This document shows positions 17,951-27,141 of a DNA stretch of 60,655 nucleotides, piece by piece (within the stretch, counting starts at the first letter, position 1; each line of letters starts with the position of its first letter). The notes under the pieces were generated by a model that was not told where the DNA came from, made no database searches, and was given only the letters and a program-made list of their open reading frames with translations. The translations under genes and the position numbers were made by a program. The stretch is from positions 1 to 60,655 of the forward strand of contig JAAEMP010000279.1 in assembly GCA_024225445.1 (NCBI GenBank), written 5' to 3'. The DNA comes from Hyphomicrobiales bacterium. Lineage in GTDB: Bacteria > Pseudomonadota > Alphaproteobacteria > Rhizobiales > Rhizobiaceae.

Positions 17951-19320
17951 TGGTTAATCTCCGATAATATGGCTTCATAGTTTTTGGATAAATTTTCGTA
18001 ACGCATAACGAAGCTATTGGTTTTTAGAAAATCCACCTGCTTTATCAACTCGGCCGGCATTTTAGGTTCTTCACCCGGATAGGCTTGATGATCATCTTTC
18101 AACTGCGCTTTCAGCTGATCACTATCCAAAGAAGGGCTTAATAGTCGCTGCGACAAAACAGTAACCGCGTCAAAAAGTTTCTTGTCATTGATATCAAATA
18201 CGTCAGAATCAATCTGCTTCAGCATTTCTGCCGCTTCCTCGGTAATTTTATCATCCACGATGCCCGAAGCTACAGCATACAATTTCATCCGTGTGTGAAG
18301 CTTACTTCCAACCCTCAATTCTCCAAGCGCCTCGTTCGCAGCCCAGAGGGCAAGCTTCGTCCTCCCTAGAATCGTTGCACTGCGCGCAATGAAAGCCAAA
18401 ACAAAAAGATCCTGTCTTTTATCCAGGTATTCAAGCAGATCTTGCAATTCTTTCAGCGATTCGGATTGATTTTCCTGTGGCATTTGCACAATCGCATAAG
18501 CATAGCTCTTGAGAAAATCATTGAGATAATATGACTTGTGAAATCTCCTCATATAGGTGGAAGAGAAAAACTTGAATTTGTCAAAATTCCTCGATATTCC
18601 GGCAACTCTCAATAGCCGGCGCAACGCTGCTTCCTCAATCAACGTGCCGGGAGCCAGCCTGCGGGCATCATTGAGATAATTTTCAGTCAGATCCAGATTG
18701 ATTGAGGATGTTATCATGGCCCTGGCCAAAGCAAATTGGCCTGCCAGAGATGGCGGCAATACACTCGGCTTGTTTGCGTTCAGCATTCTGTATGCTTCAT
18801 CAATATTGCGTTCACTAAATGCAATCGCCGCCTTCAGAGGAGATTTCTCCGATTTTCCCAAAATACTTCGTTTCAGAGCAATTTTCCCCACTTGGGGATT
18901 CCCGCCAATCAGCACATATGCCGCAGCCGCATCAAGATTTCTCTCATGCGCCCAGGTCTGGCCCTGGAATTTCAGCATTATTGCTGAATAATCAATCAAC
19001 ATATTGCGATAATCTTCCAGGGCATGCGGTAAGCCAGCCACGATTTTATCCTGGGCTTTTTGTAATCGGCGGATCAGTTTCCAGGGTTCATTTTCACCCT
19101 GTGGCAGTTCCTGATAACTCGATGAAAAACGAAAATCCGGTTCTTTGGGCAACATTTCTTCAGCATCATCATGCTCTTTATTATTTGCCCCGTGTTCACT
19201 TTTTTTCTCGGATTCAACAGGCTTGGATACATTTGAGGTGCCAGCTGAAAACGCCTGACCGCTTGCCACCAAAAAGCAAATGAACCCAATTATTGCGACA
19301 TATATTCTCCCGCAGGTCAT
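17947..19320 (-). CDS. motC: Periplasmic motor protein MotC
   Basis: MotC is a periplasmic partner of MotB found in rhizobia, needed for flagellar rotation. The 457-residue protein begins with an export signal (IYVAIIGFICFLVASGQAFSA), followed by a charged linker rich in Lys and Glu and a long helical region (LEDYRNMLIDYSAIMLKFQGQ onward) resembling tetratricopeptide-like helices. Identification rests on length, topology and the motB-motC-fliK order. Its ATG overlaps the motB stop by one base, so translation is coupled. Confidence 0.85.
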   Translation of the reverse strand: MTCGRIYVAIIGFICFLVASGQAFSAGTSNVSKPVESEKKSEHGANNKEHDDAEEMLPKEPDFRFSSSYQELPQGENEPWKLIRRLQKAQDKIVAGLPHALEDYRNMLIDYSAIMLKFQGQTWAHERNLDAAAAYVLIGGNPQVGKIALKRSILGKSEKSPLKAAIAFSERNIDEAYRMLNANKPSVLPPSLAGQFALARAMITSSINLDLTENYLNDARRLAPGTLIEEAALRRLLRVAGISRNFDKFKFFSSTYMRRFHKSYYLNDFLKSYAYAIVQMPQENQSESLKELQDLLEYLDKRQDLFVLAFIARSATILGRTKLALWAANEALGELRVGSKLHTRMKLYAVASGIVDDKITEEAAEMLKQIDSDVFDINDKKLFDAVTVLSQRLLSPSLDSDQLKAQLKDDHQAYPGEEPKMPAELIKQVDFLKTNSFVMRYENLSKNYEAILSEINQ

Positions 19321-20699
19321 TATGAAATCCGGAGAGAAATTTCGATTCTGCGATTAATTGGAGAAAATGGATCTTCGGGAACAGCCAGTTTCACATCTCC
19401 GAAGCCCTGGATCATCTCAAATCTGCCTTCTTCGACGCCGCCTCGAACGAGCATATGGTAAGCCATATGCGCTCTGGCGGTGGAAAGTCGCCAATTGTCA
19501 TAGGTGTCAGAGTTAAATTTTCTTCCGTCGGTATGACCCCCGACAATTATTTTCCCTTTTTGCCGGGACAATATTTCACCAATTTTTTTCATAATTCTGA
19601 CCAGTTCAGGACTGGGTCTGGCTGAGCCTATATTGAACATCCCGATTTTGCTTTTATCAAACAATGTAATAACGGTCCCATTTTTGTCGCCTTTAATTTG
19701 AACGTCTGGGGCATTGACCCCCTCAGATTTCACAATCTGCTGCACCTTTTCTCGCACCCGCTCAATATACTCGGATTCTGTTTCTTCTTTCTTTTTGTTC
19801 TCATCCGGACTTTGATCCTTTCCATCCTGCGTTGCAGCAAGCGCAGTATCTGTGGACGTATCTGTTTCATTTTTTTTGCCAGTTAATGATTCATTTTTTT
19901 GCCCGGTTGACAGGTCTTTCTTCGCGGCAATTTTTTTGTCTTCCAGGTTGTCAGCAGATTTTTCACTATCCTCTTTATCAGTGGGTTCTACCTGGTCATC
20001 CAGTTGCTCTTCGAGCTGTGCCATTTCCTCGCTGCGATCAATATTATTGTCTCCCAGGTTATCAATAATTTTTTCACTATCCCCTTTATCAGTGGATTCT
20101 ACCTGGTCATCCAGTTGCTCTTCAAGCTGTGCCATTTCCTTGTTACGATCAACATTATTGTAGTTCATGTTCCAGGATGAGGGGTCAAACGGATCCTTGA
20201 AGGCGTCCCCACCTGAAATTCCCAACTCACTTGATCTTGCATTTTCATCATTTTCGGAATCAGTATTTTCAACACGAACGTCCAACTCACTGGAAATTTC
20301 AGCGAGCAAAGCATAAGGGTTGGCAAACAACGCCTGCTCATCAAATGTTTTAGCAACGCCTTCTCCCTTGATTGCGATTACCTTACTATTTGAAATTATG
20401 GTACTTTCTTCCTCGTTCTCCACCTCTTCTTCACTGACATCTCCGTATTTGGGTGTTCGCTTACCCTTTGGATTGGATATTCGGTCGGTTAACTTGATCG
20501 GGTTGAAATAGCTGGCTACAGCTCTCTTGGTTTCCTCACTTGATGAGTTGATCAACCACATCACCAGAAAAAAGGCCATCATCGCGGTCATGAAATCAGC
20601 AAATGCTACCTTCCATGCTCCTCCATGATGTTCATCATGATCACCACTGACCCTGCGAACAATAATTATTTCATCATGGGACTCTTCTTCGTCACTCAT
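19320..20699 (-). CDS. motB: Stator protein MotB with internal 37-residue duplication
   Basis: MotB is the peptidoglycan-anchored stator subunit. The single membrane span is at 31-50, with the proton-binding aspartate as Asp35 (AFADFMT). The C-terminal OmpA-like domain is clear (VGGHTDG 386-392, NRRIEISL 449-456). Between them is a long acidic linker holding two tandem copies of a 37-residue unit (181-217 and 218-254), each with [14 protein letters not shown]. At 459 residues it is longer than many MotB proteins mainly because of this linker. It is followed by motC and lies after fliF in the leftward flagellar block. Confidence 0.95.
   Translation of the reverse strand: MSDEEESHDEIIIVRRVSGDHDEHHGGAWKVAFADFMTAMMAFFLVMWLINSSSEETKRAVASYFNPIKLTDRISNPKGKRTPKYGDVSEEEVENEEESTIISNSKVIAIKGEGVAKTFDEQALFANPYALLAEISSELDVRVENTDSENDENARSSELGISGGDAFKDPFDPSSWNMNYNNVDRNKEMAQLEEQLDDQVESTDKGDSEKIIDNLGDNNIDRSEEMAQLEEQLDDQVEPTDKEDSEKSADNLEDKKIAAKKDLSTGQKNESLTGKKNETDTSTDTALAATQDGKDQSPDENKKKEETESEYIERVREKVQQIVKSEGVNAPDVQIKGDKNGTVITLFDKSKIGMFNIGSARPSPELVRIMKKIGEILSRQKGKIIVGGHTDGRKFNSDTYDNWRLSTARAHMAYHMLVRGGVEEGRFEMIQGFGDVKLAVPEDPFSPINRRIEISLRIS
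19938..20159 (-). repeat. Two 111-bp in-frame tandem repeats in motB
   Basis: Codons 181-217 and 218-254 of motB encode near-identical 37-residue units, both containing [14 protein letters not shown] or [14 protein letters not shown]. The DNA copies differ at only some positions (for example TTATCAATAATTTTTTCACT against TTGTCAGCAGATTTTTCACT), indicating a fairly recent in-frame duplication in the periplasmic linker. Confidence 0.85.
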
Positions 20700-20745
20700 G
20701 AGTATTCCTTAATTCTTCGAACAATACGATCGGTGTGAAAGTGCT

Positions 20746-22467
20746 CTAGATGGTGCTGGCCTCATCACTGCTAATCCATTGTTTTATCGCTCCGGCAACC
20801 CGCTCCTCACTCTGGGAAATCATGGCTCCCAACTGTTCACGAACACGCTCTTCACGTGCGCTAATATCAGCCAAACCGGTTCCTGAAAGATTTGTTTCAG
20901 GTTCATTCACGCCCTCATCGCTCAAATCAAAGGCGGAATCCATTGACGCATCAAGTAACGAATCATTGGCACCGGGAGCAATCTCAGAGGGTATGGCAAA
21001 GTTGCCATCTCCAGGATCGGCTCCCGGCAAACTTGGAATTGATTCATAAACAGATGATGGGCGTTCTCTCTGGAGAAATGAAATAAGTGGACGCAGTCCC
21101 AATAATGCCAGTATGAGGAAGCCCAGAATCAATCCCAGCGCATTAATCATCGAACCGAAATGCTGACCGAGCAACTGTATAAAACCACCTTCTGCTTCGT
21201 CCAGACCAATAATTTCTTCCGGGAGGAACTCCATAACGCTGACTTTGACAATGTCGCCTCGCTCTTTGGAGAGGGCTAAAGCTGATGATACAATATTCTC
21301 CAATTCCAGTATTTTTGCATCCATGTCGGCCTGACCCGGATTGTTACCCAGGATGGCGCTTATTCGAGCGGCATCCACCACAAGAGCAACCGACAATTTC
21401 TCAACTTGATAACCATCGCTTATCACAGAAACTTTTTTCTTGTTGATTTCATAATTTGTCAGCTCTTCACGTTTTTCCGAATTCTCTTGTGAACTCTGTC
21501 CTTTTACCGCTGAGCTTGGTTCTTCAGGCAAGTTTTGTGTTATTGTAGTGGCTTGACCGGCAGCATTATTTTCTGCCGTGCCCTTTTCACGAACAATCTG
21601 AACGGAGCGCTCAACACGAGATTCCGGATCATATATTGTTTCATCTGTGCGCCGCTGATCACTGTTTAATTTTGCACTGACTGTGACCCTGAAATTGGCG
21701 CTGCCTAGATGTGCCCCAAGCGCAGAAGAGATTTTTCGTTCTGCCTCTTGTTCAAAAGTGCTTTCCAGTTCCGACAATTGTGAAAACCTCAAAGCGCCCT
21801 GATCACCGCTGGATGTCATTAATGTTCCGTTGGCACTGACAATGGTAACCCGTTCGGTTTCCAGTCCCGGTACTGCGGCTGCAACCATATGGCGAATTGC
21901 CCGTACTGATTTGGCCGGTAAAACGCCAGTGGTTTTTAATACCAGCGATGCAGACGGCGCATCATTACCTTTTCGCCGAAATATTTTCTTGTTAGGCATG
22001 ACCAGATGTACTCTGGCTGATTTCACACCCGCAATCATTTGTATGGTGCGTGCAAGTTCCCCCTGAATAGCTCGTTTATTGGTTACTTCCTGCATGAATG
22101 AAGTAAGCCCGAGCGAATTTACATTATCAAACAGTTCATATCCACTTTCTGGACTGGCAGGCAGGCCATATTCTGCCAGTATCATTCGCGCATCAGCCAC
22201 CGTTCCCGGAGCAACATTAACTGATCCGCTGTCGTGGGAGACAACAAAAACAAATCCATTCTCGGAAAGAACCCGACTTATGGAATTAATGTCCTGACGG
22301 GAAAGGCTGGAATAAAGTGGAACGGTAGTTGGTTTGTTAAGGAAAGTGGTAATTGCCATAATACCAAAAAACACGGCAAATAATCCTACTCCCAACCCGA
22401 TTTTTTTACTCAAATCAAGCGCGTTCAGGTTATTGAGAAGTATTTCAAATTGCTTTTTGTAATTCAT
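20746..22467 (-). CDS. fliF: Flagellar MS-ring protein FliF
   Basis: FliF forms the MS ring on which the motor and export gate assemble. The 573-residue protein has an N-terminal span (LGVGLFAVFFGIMAITTFL, about 25-43), the periplasmic ring domains with PLYSSLSRQDINSI and NKRAIQGELARTIQMIAGVKSARVHLV, and a second span near 435-460 (GLILGFLILALLGLRPLISFL). The cytoplasmic tail ends AGAIKQWISSDE, the FliG-binding region. It is followed 46 bases later by motB. In S. meliloti fliF lies at the far end of the cluster, so its placement between the flagellin and motB differs. Confidence 0.95.
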   Translation of the reverse strand: MNYKKQFEILLNNLNALDLSKKIGLGVGLFAVFFGIMAITTFLNKPTTVPLYSSLSRQDINSISRVLSENGFVFVVSHDSGSVNVAPGTVADARMILAEYGLPASPESGYELFDNVNSLGLTSFMQEVTNKRAIQGELARTIQMIAGVKSARVHLVMPNKKIFRRKGNDAPSASLVLKTTGVLPAKSVRAIRHMVAAAVPGLETERVTIVSANGTLMTSSGDQGALRFSQLSELESTFEQEAERKISSALGAHLGSANFRVTVSAKLNSDQRRTDETIYDPESRVERSVQIVREKGTAENNAAGQATTITQNLPEEPSSAVKGQSSQENSEKREELTNYEINKKKVSVISDGYQVEKLSVALVVDAARISAILGNNPGQADMDAKILELENIVSSALALSKERGDIVKVSVMEFLPEEIIGLDEAEGGFIQLLGQHFGSMINALGLILGFLILALLGLRPLISFLQRERPSSVYESIPSLPGADPGDGNFAIPSEIAPGANDSLLDASMDSAFDLSDEGVNEPETNLSGTGLADISAREERVREQLGAMISQSEERVAGAIKQWISSDEASTI

Positions 22468-22623
22468 AGCCAGCCAAACACATTATTCAGCTAAACTATG
22501 GGTCTCCAACCTTGCCTGAAAGTTGTCTGAAGCGTTTTTGTTCAGGGAACCTGAGAAGAAAGTTGCGATGGATGATCTTGATCTGGATCCTTTGTTGTTC
22601 ACACGGAATGCTCGAGGGTGTCC

Positions 22624-22815
22624 AGAGCACATTTGATAAAATATGAACGTTTGACCGGCCCGTTTATCACATGTTTTCAGCAACTCCATAGTAGGCAGGG
22701 TGCCCCATGCCAGTACATCGGAGTCCACAATTGGTGTTGGAGCGAAGCTTGCCCGATGCACAAGCATCGCGCTACGCTCCGCGCCTGGCCAAGTGGGCCG
22801 ATATGGGGCATCAGA
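22624..22815 (+). repeat. Composite dispersed repeat, copy 2
   Basis: It starts AGAGCACATTTGATAAAATA and continues through CGTTTGACCG (to 22657), then has the GC-rich core at 22747-22804: CTTGCCCGATGC, CATCGCGCTACGCTCCGCG, then AAGTGGGCCGATAT. The core matches 51309-51366 on the minus strand at most positions and 10996-11052 more distantly. GGTGCCCCAT upstream of the core and ATGGGGCATC after it form imperfect inverted ends. Confidence 0.65.
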
Positions 22816-22967
22816 CGGTTAATGTAGCAGAATACCTTTAAAATGATCATGCAATCAGGAGCGAAAAGCGACCGGCGCTGGTGCGCCGTCCACGCGGAGG
22901 CCCGGCGTAAGCCCGAATAGCCGCGAGCAAAAAGAATCCAGACTGAATCAAAATAAGGGTGTTCTGC

Positions 22968-22989
22968 TATATTTCATCAAATGTGCTCT
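22968..22989 (-). repeat. Short repeat element, inverted copy
   Basis: Read on the minus strand this is AGAGCACATTTGATGAAATA, the same sequence that opens the repeat at 22624 and occurs at 42778. It therefore forms an inverted pair with the 22624 copy, bounding about 365 bp. Confidence 0.6.
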
Positions 22990-22998
22990 AAACAGCAA

Positions 22999-23026
22999 AA
23001 GCCGCCCCAAAAAATTGAGGCGGCTC
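22999..23026 (-). terminator. Rho-independent terminator of the flagellin gene
   Basis: On the minus strand AGCCGCC and GGCGGCT form a seven-base-pair stem followed directly by TTTT. It lies 24 bases after the flagellin stop codon, as expected for an abundant single-gene transcript. Confidence 0.85.
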
Positions 23027-23049
23027 GGGAACATTGTTCAAAGAAATTC

Positions 23050-24291
23050 TTATCTGAACAAGGATAGGATATTCTGGCTCTGACCGTTTGCAATCGACAG
23101 GGCCTGAACACCAAGTTGCTGTTGCACCTGCAAGGCTTGCAATTTGGTTGATTCTTCAGTCATGTCCGCATCAACAAGCTGGCCAACACCGCGCTCGATA
23201 GCATCCATCAAATTACTGATAAAGTCGTTCTGCATCGACACGCGCTTCGTTGCAGCACCGAGGTCAGCAGCCGAGGACGTCATATTTTCAGCCATGCCAT
23301 CGACAATGCTGATCCAGGCGTCAATCTCTGCATTGGACGCACTCGAGATGTCGATATCCTGGATACCGCCACCAGTTGCAGCACCCGATACCGAAGCGAT
23401 AGTCGTGAAGCCAATCGTGGCAGCGGTGGTAGCATCCGCCTGCGTGGTGGCAAACGATGTCATTTCAACCGAAGAGCTTGTGCCGGTGGTAGCGCTCGTC
23501 AGAACCAGGGCCCCGCTATCAGCACTCGCGGTTGCACCCGTCATAACGCTATTGATGCCTGTTGCCAGAGCATCAAGGTCGAAATTGGCGGCATCAGCAA
23601 CGGCGAAGGAAAGTGCCTGGGCACCCCCATCAACTGTGACACCTATCTGAATAGTGTCAGCATCAGCGAAAGTGCCCTGGGTGTAGGCGAATGCAGCAGA
23701 AGTGCCTTGCGCAGCCGTTCCGCCCTCCAGAATACCGTTAGCGTCCGCGACTGCCGATGCGTCGAAGAGTGCTATAGTTGAGAGTTGGATGTCCATCGTA
23801 CCAACTGAAACTGATCCATCGCCAGCGCGGATAAAGGAAGAGACGATCTGCTGCGTAGCCGAATATCCCGTTGAACTGGAATCAACGGAGAGCCAGTTTG
23901 TTCCAGAGAAGTTTGATGCCTCGGAGATACTGGTGAGCTGTTCTTGAAGCTGCCCGATTTCTGATTGGACTTTCGTTCTGTCGACACCCGGTTCGCGTGC
24001 CGCTACAAGTTTGACCTTGATTTCATCAACCACTTCCTTCGCGCTGTTCATCGCAACGCTTGCAACGTCAAGTTTTGCAGAGCCCAAGCCCAGTGCATCC
24101 TGCACAGTGGACATCGCCTTGTTATCTGAACGCATGGTGGTGGCAATTGACCAGTAGGCAGCGTTATCTTTTGCTGAATTAATCCTGTATCCTGTGGAAA
24201 TCGCACTTTGTGTTGATTCTAACCGTTTGTTGGTCATGTTCAACGATTGCAGCGCTGTCATCGCTGATACATTGGTATTGATACTAGACAT
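23050..24291 (-). CDS. Flagellin
   Basis: This is the filament subunit (FlaA/FliC type), 413 residues. The N-terminal D0/D1 region is typical of rhizobial flagellins (MSSINTNVSAMTALQSL, then GYRINSAKDNAAYWSIAT), and the C-terminus matches (QVQQQLGVQALSIANGQ, ending LSLFR). The variable middle is rich in Ala, Thr and Asp. The start at 24291 has AGGGGA seven bases upstream; the frame opens nine codons earlier without support. Only one flagellin gene is here, whereas S. meliloti carries several in tandem. It has its own leader and terminator, and FlbT and FlaF encoded at 43,511-44,328 probably regulate it. Confidence 0.95.
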   Translation of the reverse strand: MSSINTNVSAMTALQSLNMTNKRLESTQSAISTGYRINSAKDNAAYWSIATTMRSDNKAMSTVQDALGLGSAKLDVASVAMNSAKEVVDEIKVKLVAAREPGVDRTKVQSEIGQLQEQLTSISEASNFSGTNWLSVDSSSTGYSATQQIVSSFIRAGDGSVSVGTMDIQLSTIALFDASAVADANGILEGGTAAQGTSAAFAYTQGTFADADTIQIGVTVDGGAQALSFAVADAANFDLDALATGINSVMTGATASADSGALVLTSATTGTSSSVEMTSFATTQADATTAATIGFTTIASVSGAATGGGIQDIDISSASNAEIDAWISIVDGMAENMTSSAADLGAATKRVSMQNDFISNLMDAIERGVGQLVDADMTEESTKLQALQVQQQLGVQALSIANGQSQNILSLFR

Positions 24292-24330
24292 GATGTGTCC
24301 CCTTTTTTTTAAACACAATTATGGGACATT

Positions 24331-24343
24331 CCGGTTTTTCCGG
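24331..24343 (-). promoter_or_regulatory. CCGG hairpin in the flagellin leader
   Basis: CCGG-TTTTT-CCGG lies 40-52 bases upstream of the flagellin start codon. It is small, but falls in the untranslated leader, where FlbT is known to act on flagellin mRNA in Caulobacter and Brucella. A regulatory role is inference only. Confidence 0.3.
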
Positions 24344-24398
24344 TAAGACATCATGGCCTCATGCCAACAATACTGCAAAATCTGAGACAGCTCTTGCC

Positions 24399-24419
24399 GT
24401 GTCTTAATAAGCGAGACAC
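24399..24419. promoter_or_regulatory. 21-bp inverted repeat upstream of flagellin
   Basis: GTGTCT (24399-24404) and AGACAC (24414-24419) are perfect inverted arms spaced by nine bases, centred about 118 bases upstream of the flagellin ATG and within the fliP-flagellin gap. The shape suits a dimeric activator site; the protein is unknown, with FtcR a candidate. Confidence 0.35.
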
Positions 24420-24555
24420 TATTGTAGAGATATTAATTAATTCCTAACACCATCGAAGAATCTGGGATACAATCTGCTTCCCTGATCCACTCGACATTTA
24501 ATCAGTAACTTATTGAAATATTTGGTGAAATTTTCCGCCTGATTGAGCGTCTTAT

Positions 24556-25290
24556 TCACAACACGGATTTTAGCAATTCCCCAACAATAAGATTCCAGCC
24601 ATCCATTAGCACGAAGAATAAAATCTTGAATGGTAACGCTACAACCGTTGGCGGCAACATCATCATACCCATCGACATGGTAATAACAGAAACGACCAGA
24701 TCAATCACAAGAAATGGCAGGAGAATCAAAAACCCAATCTCAAATCCGCGTCTCAGTTCGGAAAGTAGAAATGCTGGCAATATCAGTTTCAACGACGGCT
24801 CAGCCAATTCTGTCCCCGATACTTCAGCTTCATTGCTAAAACTGGCAAATAACTGCAAATCCTTATCCCGGATATGATCCAGCATAAATGTTTTCAGTGG
24901 AGTGGTGATTTTTTCAAACGCGACTTCCTCCGAGATTTTGTTCTCGATAAGCGGTTGCACGCCTTCATTCCAGGATTTTTCAAATACCGGAGACATTACA
25001 AAATATGTCATGAACAGGGCCAGCGAGATTACAATCAGATTGGAGGGCGTAGATTGCAATCCAAATCCGCTACGAAGAAAGGAAAATGCAATAATGAAGC
25101 GGGTGAATGAAGTCATTGTGACCAGGAGACCTGGCGCGACCGATAGAACAGTCAGTAACAGCAAACCCTGAACAATTCGACCGGAATAGGTTCCGCCGCT
25201 TTGAGGAATCAGATCCGATAGATTAAATTCCTGGGCATTGGCTGTTTGCGAGTAAAACAGCAGCGCAATAATTATTATGAGTAATCTCAT
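24556..25290 (-). CDS. fliP: Flagellar export gate protein FliP
   Basis: FliP forms the core of the flagellar type III export gate with FliQ and FliR. The 244-residue protein has a cleavable-type leader (MRLLIIIIALLFYSQTANA), the family signature around TVLSVAPGLLVTMTSFTRFIIAFSFLR, and closing spans (LPPTVVALPFKILFFVLMDGWNLI). Its ATG overlaps the fliL stop by four bases. It is the last gene before the flagellin promoter region. Confidence 0.95.
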   Translation of the reverse strand: MRLLIIIIALLFYSQTANAQEFNLSDLIPQSGGTYSGRIVQGLLLLTVLSVAPGLLVTMTSFTRFIIAFSFLRSGFGLQSTPSNLIVISLALFMTYFVMSPVFEKSWNEGVQPLIENKISEEVAFEKITTPLKTFMLDHIRDKDLQLFASFSNEAEVSGTELAEPSLKLILPAFLLSELRRGFEIGFLILLPFLVIDLVVSVITMSMGMMMLPPTVVALPFKILFFVLMDGWNLIVGELLKSVL

Positions 25291-25817
25291 TCTGCTATAA
25301 TCGACATGATCATCAGATCTTCGACTTGGCCATTTGTTGTTAATCTCGCCCGATCCAGCAAATCTTCCTTCAGATGGATAAATCCGCTCGGACCGGATAT
25401 TTGCGCCAGCTTCAGCGTTTTGACAAAAGCTGTAATGTCGCTGTGCATGCGGGTTTTGATTTCAGCCGAATCCAGATCAGTTTGGCTGTCGGAAATAACT
25501 GCCAGTTGTAGTCGCACCCAAATATTATCATTATCACGCAGTGCAACCAGGATGGTATCCAGTTCAACAACATTCTTGTCTGAATCTGGAAGCGCGTCTG
25601 TTTCCTCACCCTTACCGTTCACTTCTTCTTCCTTGCCCCTTTTTGCCAATTCCTCACGTGCAGCATCCTCAGCACTTGTCGCTTCACCCGCATTCATCTG
25701 AACACCAACAATCCAGCCTCCGCCAACGGCAATGACAGAAACCAGAACTAGCGCAATAATGAAAACTTTGATTGATTCAGGTTTTTTTTCTTCCTCAACC
25801 GGTTCAGTTTTCGCCAT
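25287..25817 (-). CDS. fliL: Flagellar basal-body protein FliL
   Basis: FliL supports stator function at the base of the flagellum. The 176-residue protein has one membrane span (VFIIALVLVSVIAVGGGWIVGV, about 18-39), an acidic linker, and a periplasmic domain with ELDTILVALRDNDNIWVRLQL and LDRARLTTNGQVEDLMIMS, the usual FliL C-terminal pattern. It lies between flgH and fliP with one- and four-base overlaps, the rhizobial order. Confidence 0.9.
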   Translation of the reverse strand: MAKTEPVEEEKKPESIKVFIIALVLVSVIAVGGGWIVGVQMNAGEATSAEDAAREELAKRGKEEEVNGKGEETDALPDSDKNVVELDTILVALRDNDNIWVRLQLAVISDSQTDLDSAEIKTRMHSDITAFVKTLKLAQISGPSGFIHLKEDLLDRARLTTNGQVEDLMIMSIIAE

Positions 25818-26572
25818 TAAAGACTTTTCTCCTGCTTATTACTAAATCTCGAGTTATGCGAAAATAGCGGCCGCTTCCGTGCCGTGTTTGCTCTGGTATT
25901 TATTCCTCCATATGAAATCCTGGCCTCGGCGATTTTCTCATAAGCTATCGTGTTATCGGGTAGTATATCTTTCGATCGGACAACTCCCTGAACAGTTAGA
26001 ATTCGCAGTTCATGGTTCACCCGCACCTCCTGGGTTCCTTCAATTTGCAAATTTCCGTTCGGAGAAGCATCAATAACCACAGCCGCCAATTGAAGTTTTA
26101 TTGTCTCTTTTCGGATAACCGAACCGCCGCGTTCAGCATCCAGGTTTGCATCCAGAGCACCCTCAATCGAAGCAGAGGGATTATGGATGTTGGGATAAGA
26201 ATAAGTACCCGCACCGGTCAATGAACCTGACAGGGTAGTGTCTTTACCAGAACGGTTGCTAAGCTTGGCGCTATCGTTCATGGATATTCGAATGGTCAAA
26301 ATATCGCCAACCGCGTAAGCTCGCCTATCGCGAAAATAGATACCCTCGCGTTTGTTCCAGATTGCATTGTCGACCATTGCAACCCTCTGAGGCCCTCTGA
26401 CAACCAGAGATTCTGGTTTTATCAAAGCACTTTGGACTGCAACCTGTGACACAGGGGCGGTAAGGTTTGGCGGTATACCCAGATCATGAAACGAGGCATT
26501 GCATCCACCCAGTATCAATACCGGGATTAGTATTGGCAGTTTTTTGAAATATTTGTTAATTGGTTTTAACAT
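25817..26572 (-). CDS. flgH: Flagellar L-ring lipoprotein FlgH
   Basis: FlgH forms the outer-membrane L ring. From the ATG at 26572 (GGAAG upstream) the protein has 251 residues and a lipobox LGGC with the lipidated cysteine at 24. SLFRDRRAY-type sequence (IYFRDRRAYAVGDILTIRI) and LQIEGTQEVRVNHELRILTVQGVVR are the family hallmarks. An ATG at 26620 would add 16 residues before the leader and overlap motE more, so I prefer the shorter form. Confidence 0.95.
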   Translation of the reverse strand: MLKPINKYFKKLPILIPVLILGGCNASFHDLGIPPNLTAPVSQVAVQSALIKPESLVVRGPQRVAMVDNAIWNKREGIYFRDRRAYAVGDILTIRISMNDSAKLSNRSGKDTTLSGSLTGAGTYSYPNIHNPSASIEGALDANLDAERGGSVIRKETIKLQLAAVVIDASPNGNLQIEGTQEVRVNHELRILTVQGVVRSKDILPDNTIAYEKIAEARISYGGINTRANTARKRPLFSHNSRFSNKQEKSL

Positions 26573-27125
26573 TGTCAACTTCCAGTGCACTGGTGAGAAT
26601 GACCGCAACTTTCGCCGCATCGACCGGATCCATTTCGGTCAGTATCGCACTTGATTTTTTGGGATCCAGCTTGAGAATAATGCCGGATGCAATTATCGGC
26701 CCAATTTCAGCGAATTGAAGTGCTGCTGCATCCGGCCTCATAGTTTCAAAAATTTCCACCAGAGATTCATTAACACCTTCGAGGAATTCATCGCGTTTCT
26801 TTGACCACATCCTCAGTTCTTCAATTTTCTTTGCCAGTTCCAGCAATTTTTTATCAACATCTGTCTCTATTAATTGAAGCTTTCTTTTAAGGATCGAATT
26901 CCTGGCCTCTGATGCAACATCTGAAATATTGACGCAGTAACTCAACATTTCTGAATCGCGCATAATTGTACCGGTAGTAATTCCGTTTTTTTCAACGTTG
27001 TTGCTCAGAGCTCCAATTTTCGGTTGATCATATACATTGTTTACCTCGGCTATCGCTGGAGTAAAAACCCACGATAAAAGAAGCCCAATAACCATCACAG
27101 CCCAAGAATATTTATCTGGATACAT
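26556..27125 (-). CDS. motE: Flagellar motor chaperone-type protein MotE
   Basis: MotE is a periplasmic protein known from S. meliloti as a chaperone stabilising MotC. The 189-residue protein has a signal peptide (VMVIGLLLSWVFTPAIA), a coiled-coil helix (about 80-125) and a C-terminal stretch (KSSAILTEMDPVDAAKVAVIL) similar to the MgtE N-terminal fold. It lies between flgI and flgH as in other rhizobia; its end overlaps flgH. Confidence 0.85.
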   Translation of the reverse strand: MYPDKYSWAVMVIGLLLSWVFTPAIAEVNNVYDQPKIGALSNNVEKNGITTGTIMRDSEMLSYCVNISDVASEARNSILKRKLQLIETDVDKKLLELAKKIEELRMWSKKRDEFLEGVNESLVEIFETMRPDAAALQFAEIGPIIASGIILKLDPKKSSAILTEMDPVDAAKVAVILTSALEVDNVKTN

Positions 27126-27141
27126 TATATTTAACTTCCCC

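Larger units (their letters stand above)
22468..23049. other. Repeat-filled gap between fliF and flagellin
   Basis: No gene is supported. The region holds a dispersed repeat copy (22624-22815), a GC-rich palindromic block (22861-22926, with CGGCGC/GCGCCG around TGGT), an inverted end copy of the short element (22968-22989) and the flagellin terminator (22999-23026). The open frame at 22483-22767 (-) crosses the repeat and is not called. Confidence 0.6.

Noticed and set aside
22483-22767. 94-codon minus-strand open frame between fliF and flagellin
   Set aside because: It runs across the dispersed repeat and has no family-like sequence or start signal.
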